31,580 nt of DNA from an uncultured Lachnospiraceae bacterium (GCA_910589105.1 CAJUST010000021.1:1-31580); one strand, 5' to 3'; shown: positions 14,739 through 23,622, counted from the stretch's first letter. The notes: generated from the sequence alone by a model not told the origin. Program-made: numbers and translations.

Positions 14739-16037
14739 TTATTTCCTGACAGAGCGAATCTTCTTTGCCAGCTTCTTTCCGGCTCTTTCCGCGCCTTTTG
14801 CGCTTGGATGCATTCCGTCTGTATAAGATAAGTTCCAATTTGCCGTTTCCACAACTGTACACCATTTTTTGTAAGCGCTTCCGGCCGCCCTAATTTCGTC
14901 CGCGTGTATCTGGTTAAACGGAATCACTGCCATCACTTTTGCTTTCGGGAACTTTTTATGCAGCGCTTCCAATACTTTTTTGTATTCCATGATATACATA
15001 TTTCCATAAGTGTAAACGTCATTCGTCCCATGCAACACGACGACTGTGTCTGCATCAAACGATTCCGCTTTCCGATGCGCCGACGCTTGGCTGATCACGC
15101 TTAAACATTTCTGGAACGAACCCTGCTCAATAATCCCAGAACCGCCATAGCCGACAAAATAAGGCGTCATTTTTAATTCTTTCGCGCAATGCCACGCATA
15201 GCTGTGCGTGGCGCTGGTGCCAGAAGGCGTAAGTTCCATATTCAAAGCGCGCACGCCTTTTGTCATACTGTCCCCAAAAAACGCAATCGTCGGGTTTTTT
15301 GGCGTGACTGCCGTGACAATCCCGTCTTTTGTCACAGGTTTGACTTTCTTTATGGCAACTCCGGCTTCCCCGATCCAACGATCCTCATATTCGGATATAG
15401 CGTCAATCAACACACGGACATAATGCGTCTTTGTATTCCCCACGCTGATCCTTTTTTTTGTAAGAAGCTGCCGCTTCATATTGCCGCCGTCGACGGAATA
15501 AGCAAAATAAGGATCGGCCACTGCTGTATTCCAATAAAAATCTATGTCCACATATTTGCTTCCCGTCACTTTAAAATAAATTGCGCTTCCATCCGTACTT
15601 GTAAAATCATACTTTTTGCCATTAATGTCCTTTTTAAACCAACGGCCGGTCTTCCCAAAATTTCCGCTGGAATCTTTATAACGGATTTTATCCGCCGTCG
15701 TATGGTTCATATATTTCACAGTCACAGAACAGATATATGTCTGCTTCTTATACTTTGCGACAATGCTTGCCGTCCCTTTTGCTTTTGCCGTTAATTTGCC
15801 TGTTTTTCCGACAGTCACGGTTTTTTTGCTGCTGCTTGACCATTTCACGCCGGAAGACGCCCCGTTTAATTTTAGTTTTTTCACAGTTCCCGGCGCCATG
15901 ACAACTGACGTTTCGCTTAACTTCACCACGCCTGCCGGCCAGACCATTTCTTCCGCGCCTGCAATTTTAGCAAACACTAAAAGCGCGGTAAAAAGCATAA
16001 ATGCCCGTTTCATTCTCTCCCAATGCCTCTTTTTCAT
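14739..16037 (-). CDS. Secreted SGNH/GDSL esterase with Big2 domain
   Basis: A 432-residue exported protein. Residues about 9-28 are a signal peptide ending near Ala-Gly-Ala. Residues about 35-108 are a Big2-like immunoglobulin domain with VKWSSSSKKTVTVGKTGKL. Residues about 125-235 form a beta-rich segment like the jelly roll of CE2 acetyl esterases. The SGNH hydrolase follows, with GDSM (Ser257), GYGGSG (about 296-301), HGTND (336-340) and DGMHPS (Asp407, His410). It likely removes or transfers acyl groups from cell-surface polysaccharides. It is third in an operon after an MBOAT and a DltD-like protein, starting eight bases after AGGAG. Confidence 0.88.
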   Translation of the reverse strand: MKKRHWERMKRAFMLFTALLVFAKIAGAEEMVWPAGVVKLSETSVVMAPGTVKKLKLNGASSGVKWSSSSKKTVTVGKTGKLTAKAKGTASIVAKYKKQTYICSVTVKYMNHTTADKIRYKDSSGNFGKTGRWFKKDINGKKYDFTSTDGSAIYFKVTGSKYVDIDFYWNTAVADPYFAYSVDGGNMKRQLLTKKRISVGNTKTHYVRVLIDAISEYEDRWIGEAGVAIKKVKPVTKDGIVTAVTPKNPTIAFFGDSMTKGVRALNMELTPSGTSATHSYAWHCAKELKMTPYFVGYGGSGIIEQGSFQKCLSVISQASAHRKAESFDADTVVVLHGTNDVYTYGNMYIMEYKKVLEALHKKFPKAKVMAVIPFNQIHADEIRAAGSAYKKWCTVVETANWNLSYTDGMHPSAKGAERAGKKLAKKIRSVRK

Positions 16038-16065
16038 ATGCCCATCTCCTATGCCTCTTTTCTTT

Positions 16066-17559
16066 CTATCGTTTCACTGCCGTCGTCGTAAGTTTATATT
16101 TTTTCTGCTTTTCCACAGTATAAGAAAACGCGGCAAAATCACAGGTTTTTAAATTCTCATCTTTTAATACAAGTATCCGCATATCCGCCGGTTCATCAGC
16201 CGGGACGCTGTAGCGTTTTTTCTCGTCGACATAAACGCCATAAGAAACGACATTGCCTTTTTCGTCCATATCTTCAATAAAAAGCCCTAACTGCCCGACT
16301 GATGTTTCAACTACGCCTTCCGAGCCATGGAACCCCCGAAGCGCTTCCGCCGATTCTCCGCCTTTTTTTATCACAATACAGTCTGTGTCCTCTGTAACCT
16401 GATCCATGGAAACCCCCAAATTTTCAAACAGGTAAACATAAGAAGGATCTTTCCATATATCCGGATTATAAATATCCACTACAATGTCAAACTGTTTATC
16501 ACAAAGCAGCATCAAATAGGAATTTAGGCTGTCTTGCTGTTTTAACCAGTTTAACTTAAATTTCATGTATTTTTTATAATCTTTGTCCCAGACAGAAGCG
16601 GTCTTCTCATCGTGGCTGTTGCCTAACCCGCATTCTTCGGCTAAATATTTGCCCAAAACGAATGTCGCTTTACGGTTTCCCGATGAATTTAAGTGCGCAT
16701 CGTCAAAATAATCCGTATGAAAATTAACAAATGTGTCTTCCACATTATAATCCAGATAAGGCGCGCCATATTCTTCCGCAATCACTGCCGCGCTGTTTAA
16801 CCACCTTTGGTACATATCGGAAGGGGAATACGGCAGAGCCGTTAAAATAATCTCAATCTCATTTTCTTGGCATAGTTCAATGATTTTTCTTAAATATTCC
16901 TTCCCTGTCGTCTCCTGCAAATACATTTCGTCTTTCTCAATTAAGACCGGCGGATCAATTTCTTCCACTGTCGCTTCGTCATAGTGGTCTGCATTGTCCA
17001 GCATCGCCCCTTTTTCTGGAGACGGCTTTGCTTTCCCAAAAAAAGATTCGTCAATTTCATTCCATCTGGTATGATAGATGGAAAAATTGAATAAATACTC
17101 CATCCACTTATCCTTTGGCAGAAGATCCTTTACGGCGTCAATTTTCATTTTTCCAAACGGCATCGCATCAAACAGCTCATGGAGCTGGGAAATATGCTCC
17201 GGCGAGTATTTATTGTTGTCAATGTCAATCGCCCGTACGTCCAGCACGACGGCTTTTGGCGTTGTATACTGCAATGCGTTTTTCAGCGCCCAGTAATCTA
17301 CCGGAATCCATTGGCCGTGGTTTGCCAGATTATAGGAAGTAATCCCATACTCTTTCCACAATTCCATCGGGGAAATGCCCATAACCATGTGGCTGCTCCC
17401 CAAAAACAGCACGTCAAAATCCCCCTCATAACTGTAAAAATCCGCATTTTTTATATAACTGGTCTTTCGCATAAAAAATCGCGAAACCGCCGTAAACATA
17501 AGCAAAAACACTGCGCAGCAAAAAACGGCGGACAGTAATTTCTTATATCCTTTTTTCAT
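16066..17559 (-). CDS. Membrane-anchored SGNH-fold protein, DltD/AlgX-like
   Basis: A 497-residue type II membrane protein; residues about 8-27 form the anchor. SGNH catalytic residues are visible: the block-I motif LGSSH (Gly54-Ser55-Ser56-His57) and the terminal Asp286-x2-His289 in DYFDDAHLN. A non-recognised C-terminal domain extends from about 310 to 497. Proteins of this shape accept acyl groups from an MBOAT partner and pass them to extracellular polymers (DltD, AlgX/AlgJ). The neighbouring MBOAT gene supports this. The ATG at 17559 follows GAGG by six bases; a TTG at 17571 overlapping the MBOAT stop is less likely. The acyl group and acceptor are unknown. Confidence 0.85.
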   Translation of the reverse strand: MKKGYKKLLSAVFCCAVFLLMFTAVSRFFMRKTSYIKNADFYSYEGDFDVLFLGSSHMVMGISPMELWKEYGITSYNLANHGQWIPVDYWALKNALQYTTPKAVVLDVRAIDIDNNKYSPEHISQLHELFDAMPFGKMKIDAVKDLLPKDKWMEYLFNFSIYHTRWNEIDESFFGKAKPSPEKGAMLDNADHYDEATVEEIDPPVLIEKDEMYLQETTGKEYLRKIIELCQENEIEIILTALPYSPSDMYQRWLNSAAVIAEEYGAPYLDYNVEDTFVNFHTDYFDDAHLNSSGNRKATFVLGKYLAEECGLGNSHDEKTASVWDKDYKKYMKFKLNWLKQQDSLNSYLMLLCDKQFDIVVDIYNPDIWKDPSYVYLFENLGVSMDQVTEDTDCIVIKKGGESAEALRGFHGSEGVVETSVGQLGLFIEDMDEKGNVVSYGVYVDEKKRYSVPADEPADMRILVLKDENLKTCDFAAFSYTVEKQKKYKLTTTAVKR

Positions 17560-17567
17560 AAGCGACC

Positions 17568-19040
17568 TCAAAACTGAAAATATAAAAACCCACTTGCATC
17601 ATAGAGCGTGCCCCAGATTCCGAAAACCAGAACAAAGCAGACAGCCGCCGAAATGAACAGCCAGCGGAACCAAAAATCCTGTTTCAAAATTACGTCCCGC
17701 ACGACAATTCCTTTCTGTCTGCAAAAATCCGCAACCATCAAAACCAGAATGCAAAAAATCATAAACCAAAAGCTTTTCTGATCCAGCCCGCATTCATAGA
17801 GAGAGCCGTCAAATAATATCCATGGGTTTTTCACGGAAACCATGCGTTTTATAATTGCAACCGCTTCCGTAAACTGATTTGCCCTAAAAAATATCCAAGC
17901 GAAATCCACTAAAACAAAAGTGCCCAATATATGCAAAAGCCTATGCCCAAGCGACTCCCTGCGCAAACCGAAAAACGAAACAAGCCTGTCCCTTACCGGC
18001 ATAAGCGCCTCGCCGAGAATCTGATACAAGCCGTTTAAGCCGCCCCACGCCACAAATGAAAAAGACGCCCCATGCCACAATCCGCTCACAAGAAAAACAA
18101 TCATTTTATTCAGATACTTACGGAACACTCCCTTTTTACTGCCGCCAAGCGGAATATAGAGATAATCCTTAAACCATGAAGTCAGGGAAATATGCCACCT
18201 CCGCCAAAATTCCGCAACCGAAACAGATAAATATGGGGCGTCAAAATTATCCATTAACTGAATGCGCAGGATCTTCGCCGCTCCCATTGCAATCACAGAA
18301 TACCCGTAAAAGTCGCAATAAATCTGGAATGCAAACAAAACAGTAGCCACAACAAGATACCAGCCGCCATACTTCCGATAATCTCCATACACCGTGTCTA
18401 CAAAAATCGCAATCCGGTCTGCAAGAACGATTTTCAAAAAAAAGCCCCATATTATTAAAAGAAAACCTTCCCTTGCCGCTTCAAAGCAGAATTTTTTCGG
18501 TTCAGCAAGCTGACGGAGCAGATTCTTTGAACGCTCAATCGGACCCGCCACTAACTGCGGGAAAAAAGAAACGAATAAGGCATAACGGAAAAAATTCTTT
18601 TCTGCGTAAATTTCCCCTCTATAGACGTCCATCGTATAACTTAACGCCTGAAATGTATAAAATGAAATCCCGACGGGAAGCAATAGATCAAACACAGGCA
18701 AATGCAGTTCAATATGAAAAAGCAGGAAAAATTTCCCCACCGCATCCAATGCGAAATTACAATATTTGAAAAAAAACAGAACCGCCAGATTTAGCGTAAA
18801 ACTGGACGCTACGACAAGCTTTTTTTGCCGCGCGGTATCCGCTTTGTCAATCAGAATGCCGCTTGCATATGTGACTGCTGTGGAAAAAAGGATTAATAGC
18901 GCATATTTTGCGTTCCAGCACATATAAAAATAGTAGCTTGCCACAAGCAGCCACAAGTATTTCATTTTATTTGGAATAGCGAAATAAACCAAAACTACGA
19001 TTGGAAAAAAAATCAGAAAATCCAATGAGTTAAATAACAT
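17568..19040 (-). CDS. MBOAT-family O-acyltransferase, AlgI/DltB-like
   Basis: A 490-residue multi-pass membrane protein. Family landmarks are PQLVAGPIER (about 161-170), EFWRRWHISLTSWFKDYLYI (278-296) and PLGGSKKG. The invariant histidine His323 lies in LVSGLWHGASFSFVAWG. MBOAT proteins move acyl groups from a cytoplasmic donor across the membrane; the AlgI type acetylates exopolysaccharide and DltB alanylates teichoic acid. No dltA/dltC-like gene is present, so acetyl transfer is more likely. The start at 19040 follows AGAGGA by seven bases. It is the first gene of the operon with promoter at 19082-19110. Confidence 0.95.
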   Translation of the reverse strand: MLFNSLDFLIFFPIVVLVYFAIPNKMKYLWLLVASYYFYMCWNAKYALLILFSTAVTYASGILIDKADTARQKKLVVASSFTLNLAVLFFFKYCNFALDAVGKFFLLFHIELHLPVFDLLLPVGISFYTFQALSYTMDVYRGEIYAEKNFFRYALFVSFFPQLVAGPIERSKNLLRQLAEPKKFCFEAAREGFLLIIWGFFLKIVLADRIAIFVDTVYGDYRKYGGWYLVVATVLFAFQIYCDFYGYSVIAMGAAKILRIQLMDNFDAPYLSVSVAEFWRRWHISLTSWFKDYLYIPLGGSKKGVFRKYLNKMIVFLVSGLWHGASFSFVAWGGLNGLYQILGEALMPVRDRLVSFFGLRRESLGHRLLHILGTFVLVDFAWIFFRANQFTEAVAIIKRMVSVKNPWILFDGSLYECGLDQKSFWFMIFCILVLMVADFCRQKGIVVRDVILKQDFWFRWLFISAAVCFVLVFGIWGTLYDASGFLYFQF

Positions 19041-19081
19041 AATCTTATCCTCTGCTTTGTAATGTGTCCGTTTGTCTTTTA

Positions 19082-19110
19082 ACTCTAACATTAAAGGAAA
19101 GATTTTGCAA
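19082..19110 (-). promoter_or_regulatory. Promoter of the MBOAT operon
   Basis: On the minus strand TTGCAA (19110-19105), a 17-base spacer and TAGAGT (19087-19082). The start near 19075 leaves a leader of about 35 bases before the ATG at 19040. Confidence 0.55.
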
Positions 19111-19262
19111 GAAAAAGATAGTTGAAATAAACGGCGTAAATAATGTATAAAAGTTTAGATTTTATTAAAAAAATGAAAAATGCTCGCATTTATTGAAAGA
19201 TGTGGTACAATGTCATGGGAAAAATTTCTTTTCCTGAAGTTTTTTAGATTTGGAGGATGCTT

Positions 19263-20327
19263 ATGGTTCAGCAAAAACAGCATATTGAGAGTTTTGATTT
19301 TATGCGCAGCGTCACTGCATGGATTATTATTGTTTATCATTTTGCCAATATGTGCGCACAGTCCGCCATTCATGCGGATTTTCCGTTTTTCCTCACACAC
19401 GCAAACGGCGTGTGGGGTGAAAATACAAGCGTAAATATCTTTTTTATGTTATCGGGCGCTTCTCTTTATTATAACCACCGGAATTTTAAAGATTATCCGC
19501 TCAAACAGTATTATTTCGACCGTTTTAAGGGAATTTTCCCTTTATTTTATCTGATATGGTTTTTTCTGTTTTATCAAAAAGCGGCTGCCCTAGGAAATTT
19601 ATTTTATAATGGAAACCCAAAATACCTGCTATTAACGCTTTTTGGCATGGACGGATATTTCTTTTTCCGCTTCCCGCAAAGTTATTATATCATTGGAGAA
19701 TGGTTTTTAGGAGCCTTGATTCTTTTGTATCTGCTCTATCCTTTGCTGGCTTTTTGTATGCGCCGCCTAAAAATTTTCACTACCCTTTTTCTTTTGGCGG
19801 CAACAGCGGCGTTCCATTGGCCAATTCCCTTTTTCCAGATTCCGCGGGAACATAATCTGTTTGTCTGCCTGTTTGCCTTCTGGCTTGGAATGCTGTTTAT
19901 AGAATATCGGGAAAAACTGAGTAAACTCTGGGTTACTGCCGTATTCGGCGGAATCGCCCTTTTCTTCATTTTCGTGAAAATGCCGCTGGATCCATTTATC
20001 TGCGCGCAATTTATCGCTGTCGGCCTGTTTCTGATTTTCTATCATGTTGGAACAGCTATAATGAAACAGAAAAAAGCAGCGCCATTTTTCCGGTATACCA
20101 GCAAAATTTCCTATGCCATTTTTCTCTTACAGCATGTCACGATGGGGCAGATTCTCGGGCTTTGCGGAGCTTATCCGCTATCCGTCGGACAAGAAGCGGC
20201 TGTCCTTTTAGTTGTTATACTTTTTATTTACCTGTTTGCCGATATTTCCACGCGGCTAAACCGCATGTTCACATCAAGCAGGGCGTTTTTAAAACTACAG
20301 GAATTTGTAACGGGAAAAAAGGCGTAA
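19263..20327 (+). CDS. Acyltransferase-3 (OafA/WecH-like) membrane protein
   Basis: A 354-residue membrane protein with about ten hydrophobic segments. The N-terminus SFDFMRSVTAWIIIVYHFAN carries the conserved Arg and His of the acyltransferase-3 family, followed by the FFMLSGASLYY helix and the YYFDRFKGIFPLFYL segment. These proteins acylate sugars of surface polysaccharides or small exported metabolites. The start at 19263 follows GGAGG by six bases; the ATG at 19257 directly abuts that site and is unlikely. It is divergent from the MBOAT operon, sharing a 222-base intergenic region, which suggests a related role in envelope O-acylation. Confidence 0.9.
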   Translation: MVQQKQHIESFDFMRSVTAWIIIVYHFANMCAQSAIHADFPFFLTHANGVWGENTSVNIFFMLSGASLYYNHRNFKDYPLKQYYFDRFKGIFPLFYLIWFFLFYQKAAALGNLFYNGNPKYLLLTLFGMDGYFFFRFPQSYYIIGEWFLGALILLYLLYPLLAFCMRRLKIFTTLFLLAATAAFHWPIPFFQIPREHNLFVCLFAFWLGMLFIEYREKLSKLWVTAVFGGIALFFIFVKMPLDPFICAQFIAVGLFLIFYHVGTAIMKQKKAAPFFRYTSKISYAIFLLQHVTMGQILGLCGAYPLSVGQEAAVLLVVILFIYLFADISTRLNRMFTSSRAFLKLQEFVTGKKA

Positions 20328-20340
20328 CCCGCCTTTCCTT
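20314..20340. terminator. Bidirectional terminator between acyltransferase-3 and nth
   Basis: aaaggcg (20318-20324) and cgccttt (20330-20336) form a stem with a five-base loop, flanked by A and T tracts so that it can act on both strands. The stop codon of the acyltransferase gene falls at the loop. Confidence 0.7.
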
Positions 20341-20968
20341 ACCGCTTATCCTGTGACACACAAATATCGCTTAAAAAGCATTCCGCGCACTTTGGGTTTC
20401 TCGCAAAACAAATGTTCCTCCCAAATGTGATAATCTGGATATTGTAAAGAATCCAATGATCTTTTGGCAAAACTTCCATCAGATCCATTTCCACTTTGAC
20501 CGGATCGTCGTTTATAGTAAAGCCTAAACGCTTTGAAATCCGCTTGACATGCGTATCCACTACAATGCTCGGATCATGGTAGACATTGCCGCGGATTACG
20601 TTTGCCGTTTTCCTGCCAACGCCCGCTAACGCCGTCAGTTCCTCCAATGTCCGCGGCACTTCCCCGTTGTGGTTTTCAATCAGGGCTTTTGCGCAGGCAA
20701 TAATGTTTTTCGCCTTATTGTGGTAAAATCCGGTAGAATGGATTGCCTGCTCTAATTCTTCTAAATCCGCTTCGGCAAACTTTTCCAGCGTATCATATGT
20801 TTGAAATAACTCTTTCGTCACAATATTCACTCTCGCATCGGTACACTGCGCGCTTAAAATAACCGCAATTAATAGCTGCCATGGCGTATCATGGTTGAGA
20901 TAACAGACATACTCCGTCCCATATGCGGTATCTAACCGTTTTAAAATTTCTTTTGCGCGTGTTTCCAT
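20339..20968 (-). CDS. nth: Endonuclease III
   Basis: A 209-residue base-excision repair glycosylase/AP lyase acting on oxidised pyrimidines. It has LSAQCTDARVN, the helix-hairpin-helix LAGVGRKTANVI with catalytic Lys120, Asp138 in VVDTHV, and a four-cysteine [4Fe-4S] cluster with Cys187-x6-Cys194-x2-Cys197-x5-Cys203. Positions agree exactly with those of the E. coli enzyme. Its start overlaps the end of the radical SAM gene by 28 bases, so they are coupled. Confidence 0.97.
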   Translation of the reverse strand: METRAKEILKRLDTAYGTEYVCYLNHDTPWQLLIAVILSAQCTDARVNIVTKELFQTYDTLEKFAEADLEELEQAIHSTGFYHNKAKNIIACAKALIENHNGEVPRTLEELTALAGVGRKTANVIRGNVYHDPSIVVDTHVKRISKRLGFTINDDPVKVEMDLMEVLPKDHWILYNIQIITFGRNICFARNPKCAECFLSDICVSQDKR

Positions 20969-22683
20969 CGTTCCTTTACCTCCTGAATGGTATATTCTGT
21001 CGTTTTTGCCTGATGGCTTAGGGCATCCCGTTTGTCATATTCAAATAAAACGTATACAGGCTCGTCCCGCCGTTTGGGAAGTGAAAAAATGCGTCGTTCC
21101 TCTTTACCGGGAAAATGGTAAAAAAACGGTTCCAAATGCGACGACGTCCTATCCGGACAAAACAGCTTCTTCTCCTTTGCAAATTCTGCCGGATTTTTCG
21201 CCCAAAACGGGCGGCTCTTTAAATTTTCCCGATAATACAAGTCATACAATAAAGATTCCTGAATCAGTTCCGGCAGAATTTCTAAGCGCTCTTTGGCAAA
21301 TTCCAAAAAAATTTCACATCTGCGGATTCTTGAATGGCTCCTGTCCCGATACCCCTTTGTTTCATAAAACTGCCCAAGCTGTAAGAAAAAAGCAAATGAA
21401 TCCGGACAGACTGCATCGATTAATTTCATCGTAACTTCATACTGCCCGCTGTTATAATATACTTCAAGCATTTCTTCCACCAGTTTTATAGAAAGCATTT
21501 CCCCATATGAAATCCACTTTGTCTGCATTGTCTCATATGGCGGCTTTTCCGTATAGCATATGCCGTATTCCTCTCTATGCGCATACAGATAAGAGCCTTT
21601 TAATACTTTTAAAAACCCAAGCTGCAACTGATTAGGATTTAAGGCGTACACGTCCCGAAAAGATTTTGCAAACTGCCCATATGTTTCATATGGTAAGCCC
21701 GCTATTAAATCTAAATGGATATGGATATTGCCAGCCTTTTGAATCTGCCCGACTGCATATTCAAGCTTCAGATAATCCATCGTCCTGTGGATTGCTTTTA
21801 ACGTGTCAGGATTCGTAGACTGTACGCCAATTTCAAGCTGGATCAGGCCGGGACGAAGCTTTGACAGCAAATCCAGTTCTTCCTTACACAAAAGTTCCGC
21901 CGCTATTTCAAAATGAAAATTCGTAATTCCCTGATCGGCTTCTTTTAGAAACTGCCAGATTTCCATGGCATGCGCATGGTTACAATTAAACGTGCGGTCA
22001 ACAAATTTAACCTGAGGGATTTTTTTCTCTATAAAAAAAGAAAGCTCCTTTTTTACGAGAGCAAGATCGCGGAACCGAAGCTTTTTGTCTATGGAAGACA
22101 GGCAGTAAGCGCAGGAAAACGGACAGCCCCTGCTTGATTCATAATAAATGATCCGGTTTTTAAAGTCCTGAATATCTCCATAGCAAAACGGGATTTCCCC
22201 CATTGCAAGCGGCTCCCTGACCGCGGTTTTAGTAATCTCGCCCGCTTTGCCGCGATAAGCAATTCCGGCAATCTCACTCAAGCTCCCCGTCCGCCCATTG
22301 CAGTAATACTCTGCCAGTTCTGCAAAGGAAGCTTCCCCCTCTCCAATCATAACGCCAAAAAACGCCGGATTTTTACGGAACATGTCTTCTATTTCATAAG
22401 ATACTTCCGGCCCGCCCAACCATATGGGCGCATTCGGGTTTAACTTAAAAAACTCTGCCGCTATTTCCCTGACATATTCATAATTCCAAATATAACAGGA
22501 AAAACAAAGGACGTCAGGTTTCTTTTTATAAAGTTCCTGTAAAATATACTCACTGCGATGGTTAATGGTAAATTCCGCTATTTCGATTGAATCTTGGCAT
22601 TCTTTTGCATAAGCCCGCAAATTATAAACGGCAAGATTCGAATGTATGTACTTTGCATTAATTGCGGTTAGAAGTATTTTCAT
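20941..22683 (-). CDS. B12-binding-domain radical SAM protein (DUF4080-like)
   Basis: A 580-residue protein. Residues about 1-140 form a Rossmann-like cobalamin-binding-type domain (MKILLTAINAKYIHSNLAVY, IWLGGPEVSYE, VMIGEGEASF). Residues about 175-390 are a radical SAM barrel with the CPFSCAYC [4Fe-4S]/SAM motif and IQLEIGVQS and GLPYET motifs. Residues about 400-580 look like the DUF4080 tail. The canonical Asp-x-His-x2-Gly lower-ligand motif is not seen in the cobalamin domain, so B12 might bind base-off differently or not at all. The substrate is unknown. It is preceded by a small unknown gene 15 bases upstream and overlaps nth. Confidence 0.92.
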   Translation of the reverse strand: MKILLTAINAKYIHSNLAVYNLRAYAKECQDSIEIAEFTINHRSEYILQELYKKKPDVLCFSCYIWNYEYVREIAAEFFKLNPNAPIWLGGPEVSYEIEDMFRKNPAFFGVMIGEGEASFAELAEYYCNGRTGSLSEIAGIAYRGKAGEITKTAVREPLAMGEIPFCYGDIQDFKNRIIYYESSRGCPFSCAYCLSSIDKKLRFRDLALVKKELSFFIEKKIPQVKFVDRTFNCNHAHAMEIWQFLKEADQGITNFHFEIAAELLCKEELDLLSKLRPGLIQLEIGVQSTNPDTLKAIHRTMDYLKLEYAVGQIQKAGNIHIHLDLIAGLPYETYGQFAKSFRDVYALNPNQLQLGFLKVLKGSYLYAHREEYGICYTEKPPYETMQTKWISYGEMLSIKLVEEMLEVYYNSGQYEVTMKLIDAVCPDSFAFFLQLGQFYETKGYRDRSHSRIRRCEIFLEFAKERLEILPELIQESLLYDLYYRENLKSRPFWAKNPAEFAKEKKLFCPDRTSSHLEPFFYHFPGKEERRIFSLPKRRDEPVYVLFEYDKRDALSHQAKTTEYTIQEVKERWKHAQKKF

Positions 22684-22698
22684 AGGATTCGGCTCCTT

Positions 22699-23145
22699 CT
22701 ATGCCTTTTTATTGAAAATCGAGCTGTCCGTTTCTTCATCTAACTGAAAATAACGGCACTTGTCATTATGCGGAAACAGCATCTCCATATACAAACTTCC
22801 AAGCAGATTCTTCACCTTGCCGGCATCCATATCTGGGACGGGAAATTCTTCCCATTCCATCTTCTTTAAATTTTCTAAAAGCGTCTGTATGGAAGGCTTT
22901 TGCTCTGTATGCAAAGGAAGTTCCGCTTGAGAAGGCTCTCCGGCTGGCTGACAAATCGATGCGGCATCCGGCAATTCCGGCGCCAAAAACTCTTTTGCTT
23001 CCGGAAGATTATAAAACAGATTCTGACATGTTTTTTCAAAACATTCACGATCAAATTTAGCCAAGAATGTCAAATCCTCTAACGTCAACGGACGTTTATT
23101 GTATATTTTTATATAAATATCTGCCAGACGAACATTTTTATCCAT
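22699..23145 (-). CDS. Hypothetical protein upstream of the radical SAM gene
   Basis: A 148-residue soluble protein of no recognised family. It starts at an ATG eight bases after GGAGG. The N-terminal about 55 residues (RLADIYIKIYNKRPLTLEDL, then FLAKFDRECFEKTC) look like a small helical domain. A Pro/Glu/Gln-rich linker (about 58-85) leads to a C-terminal helical part. There are three cysteines in the N-terminal half but no clear metal motif. It leads a three-gene operon with the radical SAM protein and Nth, so it could be an accessory to the radical SAM enzyme; that is inference from position only. Confidence 0.75.
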   Translation of the reverse strand: MDKNVRLADIYIKIYNKRPLTLEDLTFLAKFDRECFEKTCQNLFYNLPEAKEFLAPELPDAASICQPAGEPSQAELPLHTEQKPSIQTLLENLKKMEWEEFPVPDMDAGKVKNLLGSLYMEMLFPHNDKCRYFQLDEETDSSIFNKKA

Positions 23146-23200
23146 ACCACATGCCTCCCCCGAAATTTTTCTTCCATTTCCCTACATCTTTCTTACTATC

Positions 23201-23229
23201 AGTTTAGCCGAAATTGCTCCTAATTGCAA
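23201..23229 (-). promoter_or_regulatory. Promoter of the hypothetical-radical SAM-nth operon
   Basis: On the minus strand TTGCAA (23229-23224), a 17-base spacer and TAAACT (23206-23201). The start near 23194 leaves a leader of about 50 bases to the ATG at 23145. Confidence 0.5.
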
Positions 23230-23504
23230 GGCAAATGAAAAATTGGAATTATTTTTATGACGCTTAAATTTTTCATAATGCGCCTATCATGCCAAAACAA
23301 AAACCCTCAAAAGCAAAGCTTAGAATATCCCAGTTCTGAAATTTCCATAGTTATTTGGCATCCTCCGTCCAAAAAATTCAAAAATAAAAAAGGCCCAAAA
23401 ATCCAAAAATTTTCAACACATATGATAATAAAACGCCGTTCCGCCTTTTCATAAATGTTTGATTCCCAAATTGCTAATAAACTTCTTAGCTGCATTACTT
23501 TTTG
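23230..23504. other. A+T-rich intergenic stretch without a credible gene
   Basis: Between the promoter at 23201-23229 and the direct repeats at 23505 there is A+T-rich DNA. Short open frames exist on both strands but have no ribosome binding site or coding character. No structured RNA was recognised. Confidence 0.5.
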
Positions 23505-23554
23505 ATTCTTTCTTACACACAGACTTTACATTTTATTCTTTCTTACACACAGAC
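23505..23554 (+). repeat. Two perfect 20-bp direct repeats upstream of the diguanylate cyclase
   Basis: attctttcttacacacagac occurs at 23505-23524 and again at 23535-23554, a 30-base period. They lie about 60-110 bases upstream of the -10 element at 23617, where activator sites are common. Only two copies are seen. Confidence 0.9.
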
Positions 23555-23593
23555 AATTTTTTAATTATAATTTATCTACTTTAAAAGAAAAGC

Positions 23594-23622
23594 TACCAAT
23601 TTTTCTTTGCATCGGCTATAAT
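23594..23622 (+). promoter_or_regulatory. Promoter of the diguanylate cyclase gene with poor -35
   Basis: TATAAT at 23617-23622 is a perfect -10. At the 17-base distance the -35 region reads TACCAA, a weak match, so activation by a regulator is plausible. The transcript start would be near 23629, with GGAGG seven bases before the ATG at 23656. Confidence 0.55.

Noticed and set aside
14714..14854. Longer N-terminus for the exonuclease
   Set aside because: It would overlap the upstream SGNH gene by over 100 bases and adds a non-homologous basic leader; the ATG at 14713 gives the normal DEDDh start.
17568..19040. dlt operon for D-alanylation of teichoic acid
   Set aside because: DltB- and DltD-like shapes are present, but there is no DltA ligase or DltC carrier gene in the neighbourhood.
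23257..23454. Short open frames on both strands in the intergenic region before the diguanylate cyclase
   Set aside because: A+T-driven, no ribosome binding site, composition unlike coding sequence.
23505..23554. Possible CRISPR mini-array from two repeats with a 10-base spacer
   Set aside because: Only two copies, spacer far too short, no cas genes nearby.
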